64,000 bases of DNA. It comes from Gottfriedia solisilvae (GTDB taxonomy: Bacteria; Bacillota; Bacilli; Bacillales; Bacillaceae_G). The notes beneath the pieces were generated by a model, which saw only the letters and a list, made by a program, of their open reading frames with translations, searched no databases and had not been told where the DNA came from. The position numbers and the translations under genes are program-made. The stretch is from assembly GCF_002128405.1 (NCBI RefSeq), contig NZ_NETJ01000003.1, forward strand, positions 434,001 through 498,000, given 5' to 3'. Of this stretch, positions 28,221 through 37,162 are shown piece after piece (within the stretch, counting starts at the first letter, position 1; each line of letters starts with the position of its first letter).

Positions 28221-30044
28221 ATGCTAGAACAAAAAGCAGTTAAAAAATTACCAACTAGAAATGAAGTTCCAGTAGATTTAACATGGAAATTAGAAGATAT
28301 TTATGAAACAAATGAAAAATGGGAGGAAGAATACAAAAAAGTATTAGAATTAATTCCTACATTTTCTGAATTTAAAGGTAAGTTAGGTGAATCTTCATCA
28401 GTACTTTTAAATGCTTTAAAAAGACAAGATGAGATTTCATTCCTATTAGGAAAATTGTATACATACTCTCATATGCGTTATGACCAAGATACTACTAATT
28501 CAACTTTCCAAGCATTAGATGATCGTGCGAAAAACTTATATACAAAGGCTTCAAGTGCGATGTCATTCTTTGTACCGGAATTATTAACGATTAAAAATGA
28601 GACATTAAATTCATATTTAGAAGAAAATGAAGAATTAAAACTGTACAAGCATTCATTGGAAGAAATTTTAAAACAGAAGCCTCATGTTCTTTCTGCTGAA
28701 GAAGAAGACATTATGGCACAAGCTTCAGAAGTATTATCAGCATCTTCAAATACTTTTGGAATGTTAAATAACGCTGATTTAAAATTCCCAACAATTGAAA
28801 ATGAAAACGGTGAAGAAGTAGAGATTACGCATGGCCGTTATATTCAGTTTTTAGAAAGTAGTAATCGTAAAGTACGTAAAGACGCTTTTGAAGCTGTTTA
28901 TAACACTTATGATGCTTATAAAAACACATTCTCGAGTACTTTAGGTGGTTCTGTTAAAAAGAACAATTTTAACGCGAGAGTGAGAAAATATGATAATGCT
29001 CGTCATGCGGCATTAAGTAACAATGCAATTCCTGAAGTCGTTTATGATCAATTAGTATCGACTGTAAATGAGCACTTAGATTTATTACATCGATATGTAG
29101 CACTTCGTAAAAAGGCATTAAAATTAGATGAAATCCATATGTATGATCTATTTACGCCTTTAGTAGAAGAAGTGAAAATGGAAGTAACGTACGATGAAGC
29201 AAAGGATATTTTATTAAAAGCTTTAACGCCACTTGGCGATGAGTATATTGAAATATTAAAAGAAGCATACGAAAACCGTTGGGTAGACGTAGTAGAAAAT
29301 AAAGGTAAACGTAGTGGTGCTTATTCTTCTGGTGCATATGGAACAAATCCATATATCCTAATGAACTGGCAAGATAATGTAAATAATTTATTTACTTTAG
29401 CACATGAGTTTGGACACTCTGTTCATAGTTATTACACAAGAAAGAATCAACCATATATCTATGGAGACTACTCAATTTTCGTAGCAGAAGTAGCATCTAC
29501 TTGTAATGAAGCAATTTTAAATGATTATATGTTAAAAAATACAGAAGACCCAAAACAAAGACTATATTTACTAAATCACTATCTAGAAACGTTTAGAGGT
29601 ACTGTATTCCGTCAAACAATGTTTGCTGAATATGAACACGCTATTCACCAATTAGCTCAAAATGGTGAGGCTTTAACACCTGATTTATTAACTGAGACAT
29701 ATTATGAGCTAAACAAGAAATATTTTGGTGATGAAATTGTAATCGATGAATTAATCGGTTTAGAGTGGAGCAGAATTCCACATTTCTATTACAACTATTA
29801 TGTATATCAATATGCAACTGGATTTAGCGCAGCTACTGCCCTTTCAAAACAAATCTTAGAAGAAGGCGAACCTGCAGTTGAAAGATACTTAGGATTCTTA
29901 AAGTCAGGTAGCTCTGATTATCCAATTGAAGTATTGAAAAAAGCAGGAGTTGATATGACTTCTTCACAGCCGATTGTAGAGGCATTAAAAGTATTCGAAG
30001 AAATGTTAAATGAAATGGAAGAGTTATTGTTTAACCAAAAGTAA
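28221..30044 (+). CDS. pepF: Oligoendopeptidase F
   Basis: 607 residues from the ATG at 28221 (TAGGGGGA 7 bases upstream); the open frame begins 13 codons earlier, inside coiA. M3B metallopeptidase: HEFGH at residues 395-399 with the downstream Glu in the IFVAEVAST block. Cytoplasmic enzyme that cleaves peptides of about 7-17 residues; in B. subtilis overproduction blocks sporulation start by destroying signalling peptides. Starts 29 bases after coiA, so likely co-transcribed. Confidence 0.95.
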   Translation: MLEQKAVKKLPTRNEVPVDLTWKLEDIYETNEKWEEEYKKVLELIPTFSEFKGKLGESSSVLLNALKRQDEISFLLGKLYTYSHMRYDQDTTNSTFQALDDRAKNLYTKASSAMSFFVPELLTIKNETLNSYLEENEELKLYKHSLEEILKQKPHVLSAEEEDIMAQASEVLSASSNTFGMLNNADLKFPTIENENGEEVEITHGRYIQFLESSNRKVRKDAFEAVYNTYDAYKNTFSSTLGGSVKKNNFNARVRKYDNARHAALSNNAIPEVVYDQLVSTVNEHLDLLHRYVALRKKALKLDEIHMYDLFTPLVEEVKMEVTYDEAKDILLKALTPLGDEYIEILKEAYENRWVDVVENKGKRSGAYSSGAYGTNPYILMNWQDNVNNLFTLAHEFGHSVHSYYTRKNQPYIYGDYSIFVAEVASTCNEAILNDYMLKNTEDPKQRLYLLNHYLETFRGTVFRQTMFAEYEHAIHQLAQNGEALTPDLLTETYYELNKKYFGDEIVIDELIGLEWSRIPHFYYNYYVYQYATGFSAATALSKQILEEGEPAVERYLGFLKSGSSDYPIEVLKKAGVDMTSSQPIVEALKVFEEMLNEMEELLFNQK

Positions 30045-30051
30045 GTATATA

Positions 30052-30083
30052 GAAAATGGTGCAAAGTATTTGCACCATTTTTT
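30052..30083 (+). terminator. Terminator of coiA-pepF
   Basis: AAAATGGTGCAAA / TTTGCACCATTTT with a 3-base loop and T-run. Confidence 0.9.
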
Positions 30084-30131
30084 TCTATATGGAATAGAAT
30101 GTGTCTAAAATGTGAAATATTGTTCAAACGG

Positions 30132-30160
30132 TTGCCAAAAGGAATAATAAATTGTATTAT
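30132..30160 (+). promoter_or_regulatory. roxS promoter
   Basis: TTGCCA (30132-30137), a 17-base spacer and TATTAT (30155-30160): a near-consensus SigA promoter whose start point falls about 30167. Confidence 0.85.
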
Positions 30161-30164
30161 TAGG

Positions 30165-30182
30165 GTGTGAATTACTTCACAA
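30165..30182 (+). promoter_or_regulatory. Rex-type operator on the roxS start site
   Basis: GTGTGAATTACTTCACAA is a palindrome close to the Rex consensus TTGTGAAATATTTCACAA. It covers the expected transcription start. Rex senses the NADH/NAD+ ratio and is known to repress roxS in B. subtilis. The inner TGTGA-N6-TCACA would also suit an Fnr/CRP-type protein, so the regulator is inferred from the target. Confidence 0.8.
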
Positions 30183-30281
30183 ACACAAATACCCCTTTGT
30201 TGAACGTGAAAATTTCTCCCATCCCCTTGATGTTAATCTTAACATCAGAAAAAGGACCTAGCGAAAGCTAGGCCCTTTTTT
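30167..30281 (+). ncRNA. roxS: RoxS/RsaE small regulatory RNA
   Basis: About 115 nt between the promoter and a strong terminator. It contains the conserved C-rich single-stranded motifs of RoxS/RsaE, TACCCCTTTGTTGAACGTG and TTTCTCCCATCCCCTTG, which pair with Shine-Dalgarno regions of target mRNAs for central metabolism and redox enzymes. A perfect GATGTTAA / TTAACATC hairpin follows, then the terminator ACCTAGC / GCTAGG plus T6. The position beside spxH (yjbH) is the same as in B. subtilis. The terminator also serves spxH. Confidence 0.92.
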
Positions 30282-30284
30282 CGT

Positions 30285-31172
30285 TTATACAATAGATTGA
30301 GAATCAAAATATTGATAATAGATATTTTCTTCTTGGACGATTTTCTTAACCTTTCGAAGTAGAATTAGTTTCTTTAATTCTAATTCGATTTGTTGATTCG
30401 TCTTTTCATATATTGTACTTAATTCATTGATCGTAACAAATGGTTGGAATTTGATAAACTCAAGTAAGTCTGGAAGATCTCTTTTAATTAACTTCTCCCT
30501 ATGCATCAATTCTAAAATCTTTACATAGGTTTGATAGCTTTCAAAACCATTAATTTTTAAACCTTCTTCTTCAATGTTTTCATTAAAGAATACGACACTT
30601 GGAATTTCGGTAATATTCATCTCTTTTGTAACTTTAATATCACATTGAAAAGCCTTTATGGAGAGAGGACTATGTAAATCCTCGATAAATTCATTAATAT
30701 CTATGTTAATTTCTCTTGCGCATTGTATAAGAACTTCTTTATCTGTAATATCATAATCCAATAAAAAGTAATACTCTTGTAATTTTTTTAGATAATTAAC
30801 TCCAGCTATACGTCCTTGAAGTTCAGCAGCTTTAATAGCAATCGCTGAATAATAAGGATATAGCTCTTTATTATCAATCCATAAATGATCATCACAAAGG
30901 ATATCAGATCTGCTCGCCGTTTTTTCCCAGACGAAAGAAAGATGGGAAGGGCGTTTTTCCAACAGCTTTTTTGTTGTATAATATCGATTTACTGGAACAT
31001 AAGTAGATGAAAAATATTGACCATACTCTAAATGAAACTTTTTTAGAAGAGTACTAAAATCCCAGCACGGCTTACACAGTGGATCTATGAATACATACAA
31101 TTCAATCGATTTTTTTGTACAAGTCTGCTTAGGATGTATGATTGATTCAGTTTTATATTGTTTGTCATTCAT
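30285..31172 (-). CDS. spxH: ClpXP adaptor for Spx degradation
   Basis: 295 residues from the ATG at 31172, preferred because AAGGGTGA lies 5 bases upstream; an ATG 7 codons earlier has only AAGGA directly abutting it. DsbA-like thioredoxin fold with C33-K-P-C36 in DPLCKPCWDF and a cis-Pro-type loop ITEIPSVVFF. SpxH (YjbH) delivers Spx to ClpXP. In the same neighbourhood as spxA and mecA. The truncated haemoglobin gene yjbI that accompanies it in B. subtilis is missing here. Confidence 0.93.
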   Translation of the reverse strand: MNDKQYKTESIIHPKQTCTKKSIELYVFIDPLCKPCWDFSTLLKKFHLEYGQYFSSTYVPVNRYYTTKKLLEKRPSHLSFVWEKTASRSDILCDDHLWIDNKELYPYYSAIAIKAAELQGRIAGVNYLKKLQEYYFLLDYDITDKEVLIQCAREINIDINEFIEDLHSPLSIKAFQCDIKVTKEMNITEIPSVVFFNENIEEEGLKINGFESYQTYVKILELMHREKLIKRDLPDLLEFIKFQPFVTINELSTIYEKTNQQIELELKKLILLRKVKKIVQEENIYYQYFDSQSIV

Positions 31173-31351
31173 ATATTTCACCCTTATTGCCATTCCTTTT
31201 ATCAGTTCTATAACAGGACTGGAATTTGTTATCTAAGATATAACACCTATATTCTCTAATCGTATTGTAGCAACGGTACGTTAATATTTCAAATATGATG
31301 TACTATTATGTGTTATTCTTTATAGATTTAACAAAAAATCGATAAAAAAAT

Positions 31352-31379
31352 AAAAAACCATATCAATCGATGATATGGT
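31352..31379 (-). terminator. Terminator of yjbK-cwlQ
   Basis: On the minus strand CACCATATCA / TGATATGGTT with a 5-base loop, followed by a T6 run. Confidence 0.8.
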
Positions 31380-31391
31380 GTAGAATCCTAT

Positions 31392-32072
31392 TTATGCAAA
31401 GTAAGACTCAGTTACTTTACGTACATAGTTTTGTGTTTCTTTAAATGGTGGAATCCCACCATATTTTTTTACATTTCCGCTACCAGCATTGTAAGCAGCC
31501 AAAGCAAGTTCCACATTGCCATTATATTGACGCAGATTAGCCTTTATCATTCGTGTGCCAGCTTCTATATTTTGTCTTGGGTCATATGGATTTGTAATTC
31601 CATATGCTTCAAAATTTAATGGCATGATTTGCATTAATCCTTTTGCACCTGCATGACTTGTCGCATTTGGATTATAATTTGATTCATGCTGGATTATTGA
31701 ATGGACTAACTTTGGATCTACATCGTATTTCTTCGCCATTTCATTAATGATGTCATCCAACTGACTCTTCGTATAATCAGATTTACTATTAGTAGGTGAG
31801 ATTACAGTAGAAAGTTGATTGATAACAGGCTGAACAGCTGTAGATATATTTTTACCCAATAACTGAACGACAGTTTCACCATAGCTTAATGTAGGTTGAG
31901 GTACATTAATGATTTGATTCAAATTACTAGAACTTGAACTAACATTATTTAATTCATTTGTAAATAATGAGCTAAATAATGAGTTGTTGCTATCCTGCTT
32001 TGATGATGATAACTGACTAACATTATTAAGTGCTTGAAGTTGAATTAACTTCTGGATGATACTTATATCCAT
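31392..32072 (-). CDS. cwlQ: Lytic transglycosylase CwlQ/YjbJ
   Basis: 226 residues. The N-terminal ~100 residues are Ser/Asn-rich and poorly conserved. Residues 105-226 form a goose-lysozyme/SLT domain: catalytic Glu130 in QHESNYNP, then GAKGLMQIMP, NIEAGTRMIK and ALAAYNAGSG. Cleaves peptidoglycan glycan strands. No signal peptide is evident, as in the B. subtilis homologue. The gene starts 2 bases after the yjbK stop, so the two are one operon. Confidence 0.92.
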   Translation of the reverse strand: MDISIIQKLIQLQALNNVSQLSSSKQDSNNSLFSSLFTNELNNVSSSSSNLNQIINVPQPTLSYGETVVQLLGKNISTAVQPVINQLSTVISPTNSKSDYTKSQLDDIINEMAKKYDVDPKLVHSIIQHESNYNPNATSHAGAKGLMQIMPLNFEAYGITNPYDPRQNIEAGTRMIKANLRQYNGNVELALAAYNAGSGNVKKYGGIPPFKETQNYVRKVTESYFA

Positions 32073-32074
32073 TT

Positions 32075-32665
32075 TTATTTCTCTCCCATAAACCCTTGTT
32101 TAGCATTAAAAAAGCGTTTAATTTTATTTGAAGTTTTACGTTCTGGAATCTCATATTTACATAAAAGATTGATAAAATGTTTTTTACCAACTAATTCATC
32201 TGTTACTTCATATTCTAATTCATAATCCTCATGATTTAAATAAGTACTATGGTCTAAAACTAAGAGACCATTTTCATAAGGTAATTCTACTCGTCTTGTC
32301 GTTAAATCCCCTAATAAAGCTAAATTATCAATTTTGATATTTTCTTCAATAAGATACTCTTTTACTTCTCCATCAGGTATTTGACTAGTTTCGAGTATTT
32401 TCATTGCTTCACTTTCAGATAATTTTTGATGAATTTCTAAATGACCGATAGCTTGTCTAATTTTTAAAGTCAGTACAAAGGAATGGGACTTTTGTCGGAT
32501 TCTAAGTGCTCCACCGCTATTTTTTAAAGTAAATGAAGGTGTTTCAAAATAATAGTTTGTTTGTTCAACGAACATTGACTCAGTAATATGAAATACATTT
32601 TGGAGTTTTGTAAATTCATCTTTTGTTAATAAATTTTTAAATTCGATTTCAATCTCTTTTGCCAT
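32075..32665 (-). CDS. yjbK: CYTH-domain triphosphatase-like protein YjbK
   Basis: 196 residues. The ExExK signature of the CYTH superfamily is E6-I-E8-F-K10, with further tunnel residues such as LRIRQKSHSFVLTLKIR and YELEYEV. Such proteins bind triphosphate groups with divalent metal ions; the substrate of YjbK is not established. AAGGAGAT lies before the ATG. Divergent from the yjbL-relQ operon, which handles (p)ppGpp. Confidence 0.9.
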   Translation of the reverse strand: MAKEIEIEFKNLLTKDEFTKLQNVFHITESMFVEQTNYYFETPSFTLKNSGGALRIRQKSHSFVLTLKIRQAIGHLEIHQKLSESEAMKILETSQIPDGEVKEYLIEENIKIDNLALLGDLTTRRVELPYENGLLVLDHSTYLNHEDYELEYEVTDELVGKKHFINLLCKYEIPERKTSNKIKRFFNAKQGFMGEK

Positions 32666-32796
32666 AATAATCTCCTTATTATATGTAGAATTTTTTCTGC
32701 TGAACTCACCAGTCGTCTAATTTATATTTGATATGTTACAATAGATAATGTCAAAAATGAATAAAATACATACATTAAAAAGGTTGAGGATTTACG

Positions 32797-33180
32797 ATGA
32801 GAAAAATGGTTCAAATTAATGAAATAACATTTAATAATGAAAATGCGATGATGTTAATAATTGAAAATCATACTTTAAATTTGGCTAATTGTCATGAGGT
32901 TGGTACGATGATTGCAGATTCTGACCAAAGTTCATTACTGTATATAATAGAAGAAAATGAAGAATTTGTATATGTTACTGTGCCAGTAGAGTATTGGCCT
33001 GAAATGAAAAAAGCTTATGATCTAAAAAGTGAAGTATTTTTACAAGTAGGCGAAGCGAAATTCCCACTTGAAAATTGGCAAAACGAATTAACTTTTTTAG
33101 TTCAAAATGTTGATGGTAATTTTAATTATGGAGAAGAATTTGTGAAGCAAATTCAAAGTGTATTTTTAGAAGAGAAGTAA
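32797..33180 (+). CDS. yjbL: YjbL family protein (UPF0738)
   Basis: 127 residues, starting MRKMVQINEITFNNENAMML, matching the UPF0738/YjbL family in length and pattern. It is acidic, with no membrane segment, and of unknown function. An in-frame ATG three codons later is an alternative start. First gene of the yjbL-relQ-nadK-yjbO cluster, 15 bases before relQ. Confidence 0.85.
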   Translation: MRKMVQINEITFNNENAMMLIIENHTLNLANCHEVGTMIADSDQSSLLYIIEENEEFVYVTVPVEYWPEMKKAYDLKSEVFLQVGEAKFPLENWQNELTFLVQNVDGNFNYGEEFVKQIQSVFLEEK

Positions 33181-33195
33181 GTTGGTGGTGATTAT

Positions 33196-33819
33196 ATGAA
33201 TGGTCAATGGGAAAGTTTTTTAGCACCATATGAACAGGCAGTAAGTGAATTAAAAGTTAAATTAAAAGGGATTCGAAAGCAATTTGAAGAGTCTCATCAA
33301 CATTCACCGATTGAATTTGTGACAGGCCGAGTCAAACCAATTCATAGTATTGTAAATAAGTCGATTCGAAAAGGAATTCCACTAGCAAAGCTAGAACATG
33401 AATTACAAGATATCGCTGGACTGCGAATGATGTGTCAGTTTGTTGAGGATATTAAAACTGTAGTAGAACTCCTGCGTACGCGAAAAGATTTTAAAATTAT
33501 TGAAGAACGAGATTATATTACTAATAAAAAAGAGAGCGGTTATCGTTCATATCATGTAGTTGTCGAATATCCAGTTCAAACAATTGAAGGTGAAAAGAAA
33601 GTACTTGTAGAAATTCAAATACGTACACTAGCAATGAACTTTTGGGCAACAATTGAACATTCATTAAATTATAAATATAAAGGGCAATACCCTGCAAACA
33701 TTCTCGAGCGATTACAAAGAGCAGCTGAAGCAGCATTTTTACTTGATGAAGAGATGTCGCTAATTAGGGGAGAAATACAAGAGGCACAAGCTGTATTCTC
33801 GAAAAAAAACGACCAATAA
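33196..33819 (+). CDS. relQ: Small alarmone synthetase RelQ
   Basis: 207 residues: a stand-alone (p)ppGpp synthetase domain without the hydrolase, TGS or ACT domains of full-length Rel. Conserved blocks are GRVKPIHSIVNKSIRKGIP, LQDIAGLRMMCQF, ESGYRSYHVVVEYP (substrate-binding loop) and VEIQIRTLAMNFWATIEHSL. Transfers pyrophosphate from ATP to GDP/GTP; the protein works as a tetramer. Followed by NAD kinase 15 bases later. Confidence 0.95.
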   Translation: MNGQWESFLAPYEQAVSELKVKLKGIRKQFEESHQHSPIEFVTGRVKPIHSIVNKSIRKGIPLAKLEHELQDIAGLRMMCQFVEDIKTVVELLRTRKDFKIIEERDYITNKKESGYRSYHVVVEYPVQTIEGEKKVLVEIQIRTLAMNFWATIEHSLNYKYKGQYPANILERLQRAAEAAFLLDEEMSLIRGEIQEAQAVFSKKNDQ

Positions 33820-33834
33820 GGGAAGGACGAGAAA

Positions 33835-34629
33835 ATGAAATTCGCAATTATGTCAAAGGGTGACCAAGAATCGAATAGTCATACTAAGCGCATGAAGGAT
33901 TATTTGGAAAGTTTTAATTTTAAGTACGATGAGGTTGAACCAGAAATTGTTATTTCAATTGGTGGTGATGGTACATTACTACATGCATTTCATCAATATA
34001 CACATCTACTTGATAAGGTTTCGTTTGTTGGTGTTCACACAGGGCATCTTGGATTTTATGCGGATTGGGTTCCATCCGAGGTAGAAAAATTAGTGATTGC
34101 GATCGCAAAAACACCTTTTCAAGTTGTAGAGTATCCTTTGTTGGAAGTCAATATTCGATACAATGATGGCAGGAAAGAATTGCGAACACTCGCTTTAAAT
34201 GAATGTACTATTAAGGGACTTGAAGGTACTTTAGTAATTGATGTTGAAATAAAAGGTCAGCATTTTGAGACATTCAGAGGAGACGGACTTTGTATTTCCA
34301 CACCATCTGGAAGTACGGCATATAATAAAGCCTTAGGTGGAGCGATTATTCATCCTTCAATCGAGGCGATTCAAATTGCAGAAATGGCATCCATTAATAA
34401 TCGGGTATTTCGAACAATCGGTTCACCACTCGTTTTGCCAAAACACCATACATGTTTATTAAAACCTGTCCGTAAATCTAATTTCCAAATTACATTAGAT
34501 CACAAAACGATCATACATCAAGATGTTAAATCGATTCAATGTAGGGTTGCCCATGAAAAAGTGCGTTTTGCTCGATTCCGACCATTTCCATTTTGGAAGC
34601 GTGTCGTCGATTCTTTTGTTAAAGAATAA
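33835..34629 (+). CDS. nadK: NAD kinase
   Basis: 264 residues, full length for the YjbN/PpnK type. GGDGT at residues 43-47 is the diagnostic phosphate-binding motif; LNECTIKG and [20 protein letters not shown] are the other family blocks. Makes NADP+ from NAD+. GGAAGGACGAG lies before the ATG. Tightly packed between relQ and the pseudouridine synthase gene. Confidence 0.96.
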   Translation: MKFAIMSKGDQESNSHTKRMKDYLESFNFKYDEVEPEIVISIGGDGTLLHAFHQYTHLLDKVSFVGVHTGHLGFYADWVPSEVEKLVIAIAKTPFQVVEYPLLEVNIRYNDGRKELRTLALNECTIKGLEGTLVIDVEIKGQHFETFRGDGLCISTPSGSTAYNKALGGAIIHPSIEAIQIAEMASINNRVFRTIGSPLVLPKHHTCLLKPVRKSNFQITLDHKTIIHQDVKSIQCRVAHEKVRFARFRPFPFWKRVVDSFVKE

Positions 34630-34641
34630 AGGTGAATGAAA

Positions 34642-35568
34642 ATGAAACAATTTCAATTAAAATGGGAAGTAAAAACAGAACATAATGGCTTGTTACTTAG
34701 AGAGTTTCTACATTTAATGGAACTCTCTAAACGAGCATTGACAGATATTAAATTTCAAGGTGGAAAAATCTTAGTTAATGATGAAGAAAAAACAGTTCGT
34801 ACAATTGTAAAAGAACATGACATCGTAACGATCTTTTTTCCAATTGAAAAACCTAGTGAAGAGCTAATTCCACAAGCTGTTCCATTTGAAATTGTATATG
34901 AAGATGAAGCAATATTAGTTGTTAATAAACCTTTTGGGATATCCAGTATTCCATCAAGAGAACATCAAAATGGTACATTAGCAAATGGAATCCTTCATTA
35001 TTACAAACAAATCGGATTACAATCAACTATCCATATTGTAACCCGTCTAGATAAGGATACATCGGGTTTAATGTTGATTGCTAAAAATCGGTACGTACAT
35101 TATTTATTCTCAAAAAATGAATTAAAAGATGTAAATCGTAAATATAAGGCAATCGTTCATGGCGAAATGAAGGAAAGTACGGGCATTATAAATGCAAGGA
35201 TTGCTAGGAAACGTGATAGTATTATTGAAAGAGAAGTGTCAGAAGAAGGACAAGAAGCGATAACATATTTTAAAGTCGTAGAAACGTTTAAAGATTTTTC
35301 GATTGTAGAATTACAATTGGAAACTGGTAGAACGCATCAAATTCGAGTTCATATGTCTTCTATAAACCATCCACTCATTGGGGATGATTTATACGGAGGA
35401 TCTACTGTCACATTGAAAAGACAAGCTCTTCATAGCTATTACTTGTCATTCATACATCCTATTAACAAAGATGAAATGTCATTTGAAATAGTTCTACCTG
35501 AAGATTTAATAGATTGGCTAGATCAACAGAAACAAGAAAATGAGACAATAATAGATTGTCAACAGTAA
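34642..35568 (+). CDS. yjbO: RluA-family rRNA pseudouridine synthase (YjbO)
   Basis: 308 residues from the ATG at 34642, which fits the AAAGGTGA site better than the ATG at 34636 only one base after it. N-terminal S4-like region (LLREFLHLMELSKRALTDI), then the synthase domain with catalytic Asp137 in RLDKDTSGLML and the motifs LETGRTHQIRVHM and HPLIGDDLYGG. Converts uridine to pseudouridine in rRNA; the exact site is not deducible. Confidence 0.92.
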   Translation: MKQFQLKWEVKTEHNGLLLREFLHLMELSKRALTDIKFQGGKILVNDEEKTVRTIVKEHDIVTIFFPIEKPSEELIPQAVPFEIVYEDEAILVVNKPFGISSIPSREHQNGTLANGILHYYKQIGLQSTIHIVTRLDKDTSGLMLIAKNRYVHYLFSKNELKDVNRKYKAIVHGEMKESTGIINARIARKRDSIIEREVSEEGQEAITYFKVVETFKDFSIVELQLETGRTHQIRVHMSSINHPLIGDDLYGGSTVTLKRQALHSYYLSFIHPINKDEMSFEIVLPEDLIDWLDQQKQENETIIDCQQ

Positions 35569-35672
35569 AATTTGTCTAATGTTTGGATATTTCATTGACA
35601 TTATTAGAATAATAGATTAACTTTATATTTGTAGTGTTTCTACCATGGGGATGGAAGAAACTAAAATATCTG

Positions 35673-35729
35673 AAGAGCGGGCGACGCTCTTACAGTAAAG
35701 TAGGTTCCGAAATGGTACCTACTTTTTGT
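35673..35729. terminator. Hairpins between yjbO and prpE, including a shared terminator
   Basis: AAGAGCG / CGCTCTT at 35673-35691 has no T-tail. AGTAGGTTCC / GGTACCTACT at 35699-35724 is followed by TTTTTG and is the likely terminator for yjbO and, on the other strand, prpE. Confidence 0.65.
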
Positions 35730-35733
35730 TTTT

Positions 35734-36480
35734 CTATTCTTCATAAAAACTAAATTTTTCTTCGATTAATGGCATTGTAGAAGGGACTTGTGTAAATACA
35801 TGTTCTGGATACGAATATGCTGTTAATTTACCTCCAAACACTGCACCCGTATCGATATTGATTGTATTATTTATCTCTCTTGGTTCCTTAATTGGAGTGT
35901 GACCGTATATAATTAGTGCCTTCCCTCGATAGTCCTTTGCCCAATCTTTTCGAACAGGCATACCGTTGGGGAGAACATCTCCATTTATATCTCCATAAAG
36001 CACAAAGGTTTTTACATTATTTGAATGCTTACCAATCATGTCTTCACGAATTCCAGCATGACTAACAACTAATTTTCCATCATCTAATACTTGATACAAA
36101 GGTGAGGATTCATACAGTTTAATAAATGAGTTTTTATAGTGTTGACGTTCTTTTCCTTTAAGTGATTCTAGTTCAGCAACTGTTGTTTCAAGTCCATGAA
36201 GAATTTTTACATTTCGACCTAAAAAGTAGCGGTAAAGCTTATTACAATGATTACCTGGTGAATAATGTGCTTTTTTGTATTTCATTACCAGATCGTATAC
36301 AACTTTCATGACACCCAAAGAGTTAGGTCCTCTATCTGTTAAGTCTCCTACGAATACAAGTTTTCTTTCCTCGGGATGAAGTGGAACATCTTTTTCCCAT
36401 TGATATCCTAATTTCTTTGTTAACTCAACAAATTCGTCATAACAGCCATGAATATCTCCAATTACATCATATTTACTCAT
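35734..36480 (-). CDS. prpE: Bis(5'-nucleosyl)-tetraphosphatase PrpE
   Basis: 248 residues. Calcineurin-like metallophosphatase motifs in order: [12 protein letters not shown] (residues 5-16), [25 protein letters not shown] and YGHTP. The B. subtilis homologue hydrolyses Ap4A and acts as a protein phosphatase during spore germination. AAAGGGAAT before the ATG. Convergent with yjbO, as in B. subtilis. Confidence 0.93.
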   Translation of the reverse strand: MSKYDVIGDIHGCYDEFVELTKKLGYQWEKDVPLHPEERKLVFVGDLTDRGPNSLGVMKVVYDLVMKYKKAHYSPGNHCNKLYRYFLGRNVKILHGLETTVAELESLKGKERQHYKNSFIKLYESSPLYQVLDDGKLVVSHAGIREDMIGKHSNNVKTFVLYGDINGDVLPNGMPVRKDWAKDYRGKALIIYGHTPIKEPREINNTINIDTGAVFGGKLTAYSYPEHVFTQVPSTMPLIEEKFSFYEE

Positions 36481-36679
36481 TAAATCATTCCCTTTAAAAA
36501 ATGCTTGAACCGTTTAATGGCCCAAGCAATGTAATTTTAAAAATAGTATATGCATTTATGTTTCGGTCATTCTGAATTAAGGCAACTAGAAGACTGTTAA
36601 AAAACAGACGGATTAAAAATCTGGGTATTCTGAAAAAATTATCTGACTTGATAAAGTGAGGTAATAAAAAGTATGCATT

Positions 36680-36802
36680 GGTTTCCACTTCAGGATGCTC
36701 GCTTTCCATGGGGCGGACGCAGAGCCTCCTCGTCACGTTCGCTCCTGTGGGGTCTCAGCTGTCCCGTATCTCCCATAGGAGTCACGCATCCTTCCGTTTC
36801 AA
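36680..36802 (+). repeat. Family 2 intergenic repeat, copy 3
   Basis: Contains CTCGCTTTCCATGGGGCGGA, AGAGCCTCCTCG, GGGGTCTCAGCTGTCCCG and CATAGGAGTCACGCATCC. It is the copy closest to the form I associate with Bacillaceae genomes. It lies just upstream of prpE; the stretch 36803-37078 beyond it is AT-rich with no gene. Confidence 0.8.
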
Positions 36803-37078
36803 TCTTTTTGTGATAATAAGCAGACTCTAAGCGATTTTTTTTTTGCTTTTAGTGTTTTATAAAGCAAGGGATTTCGATTTTTTAATTAAATTAGAAGATG
36901 CCTGTGTTCGTCAAATCCAAAAAAACATTCCTAGTCTTTGAATAGGTATTGATTAGGTTCTTTCATTTCCATATTTTTTTAAATAAAACTACAGTAATAA
37001 CACTAAAATCTGAACCAATTTCGATAGCAACTTACTGGCAATTTAACTTATGATTCTTTCTTTTAGAAATATTAATCG

Positions 37079-37112
37079 AAAAAAGAGGACTAAATTTTGC
37101 GATTTAGTCCTC
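37079..37112 (-). terminator. Minus-strand terminator beyond repeat array C
   Basis: GAGGACTAAAT / ATTTAGTCCTC with a 6-base loop, T6 on the minus strand. It is the first terminator downstream of the rodA-type gene and lies beyond the repeat array. Confidence 0.8.
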
Positions 37113-37162
37113 TAATTACTTATCTAATTATATTTCTGTCATCTTCTACGATCATATTAACC

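Noticed and set aside
36494-36736. Minus-strand open frame of 80 codons upstream of prpE
   Set aside because: It overlaps a family 2 repeat and lacks a ribosome site; the sequence is not protein-like.
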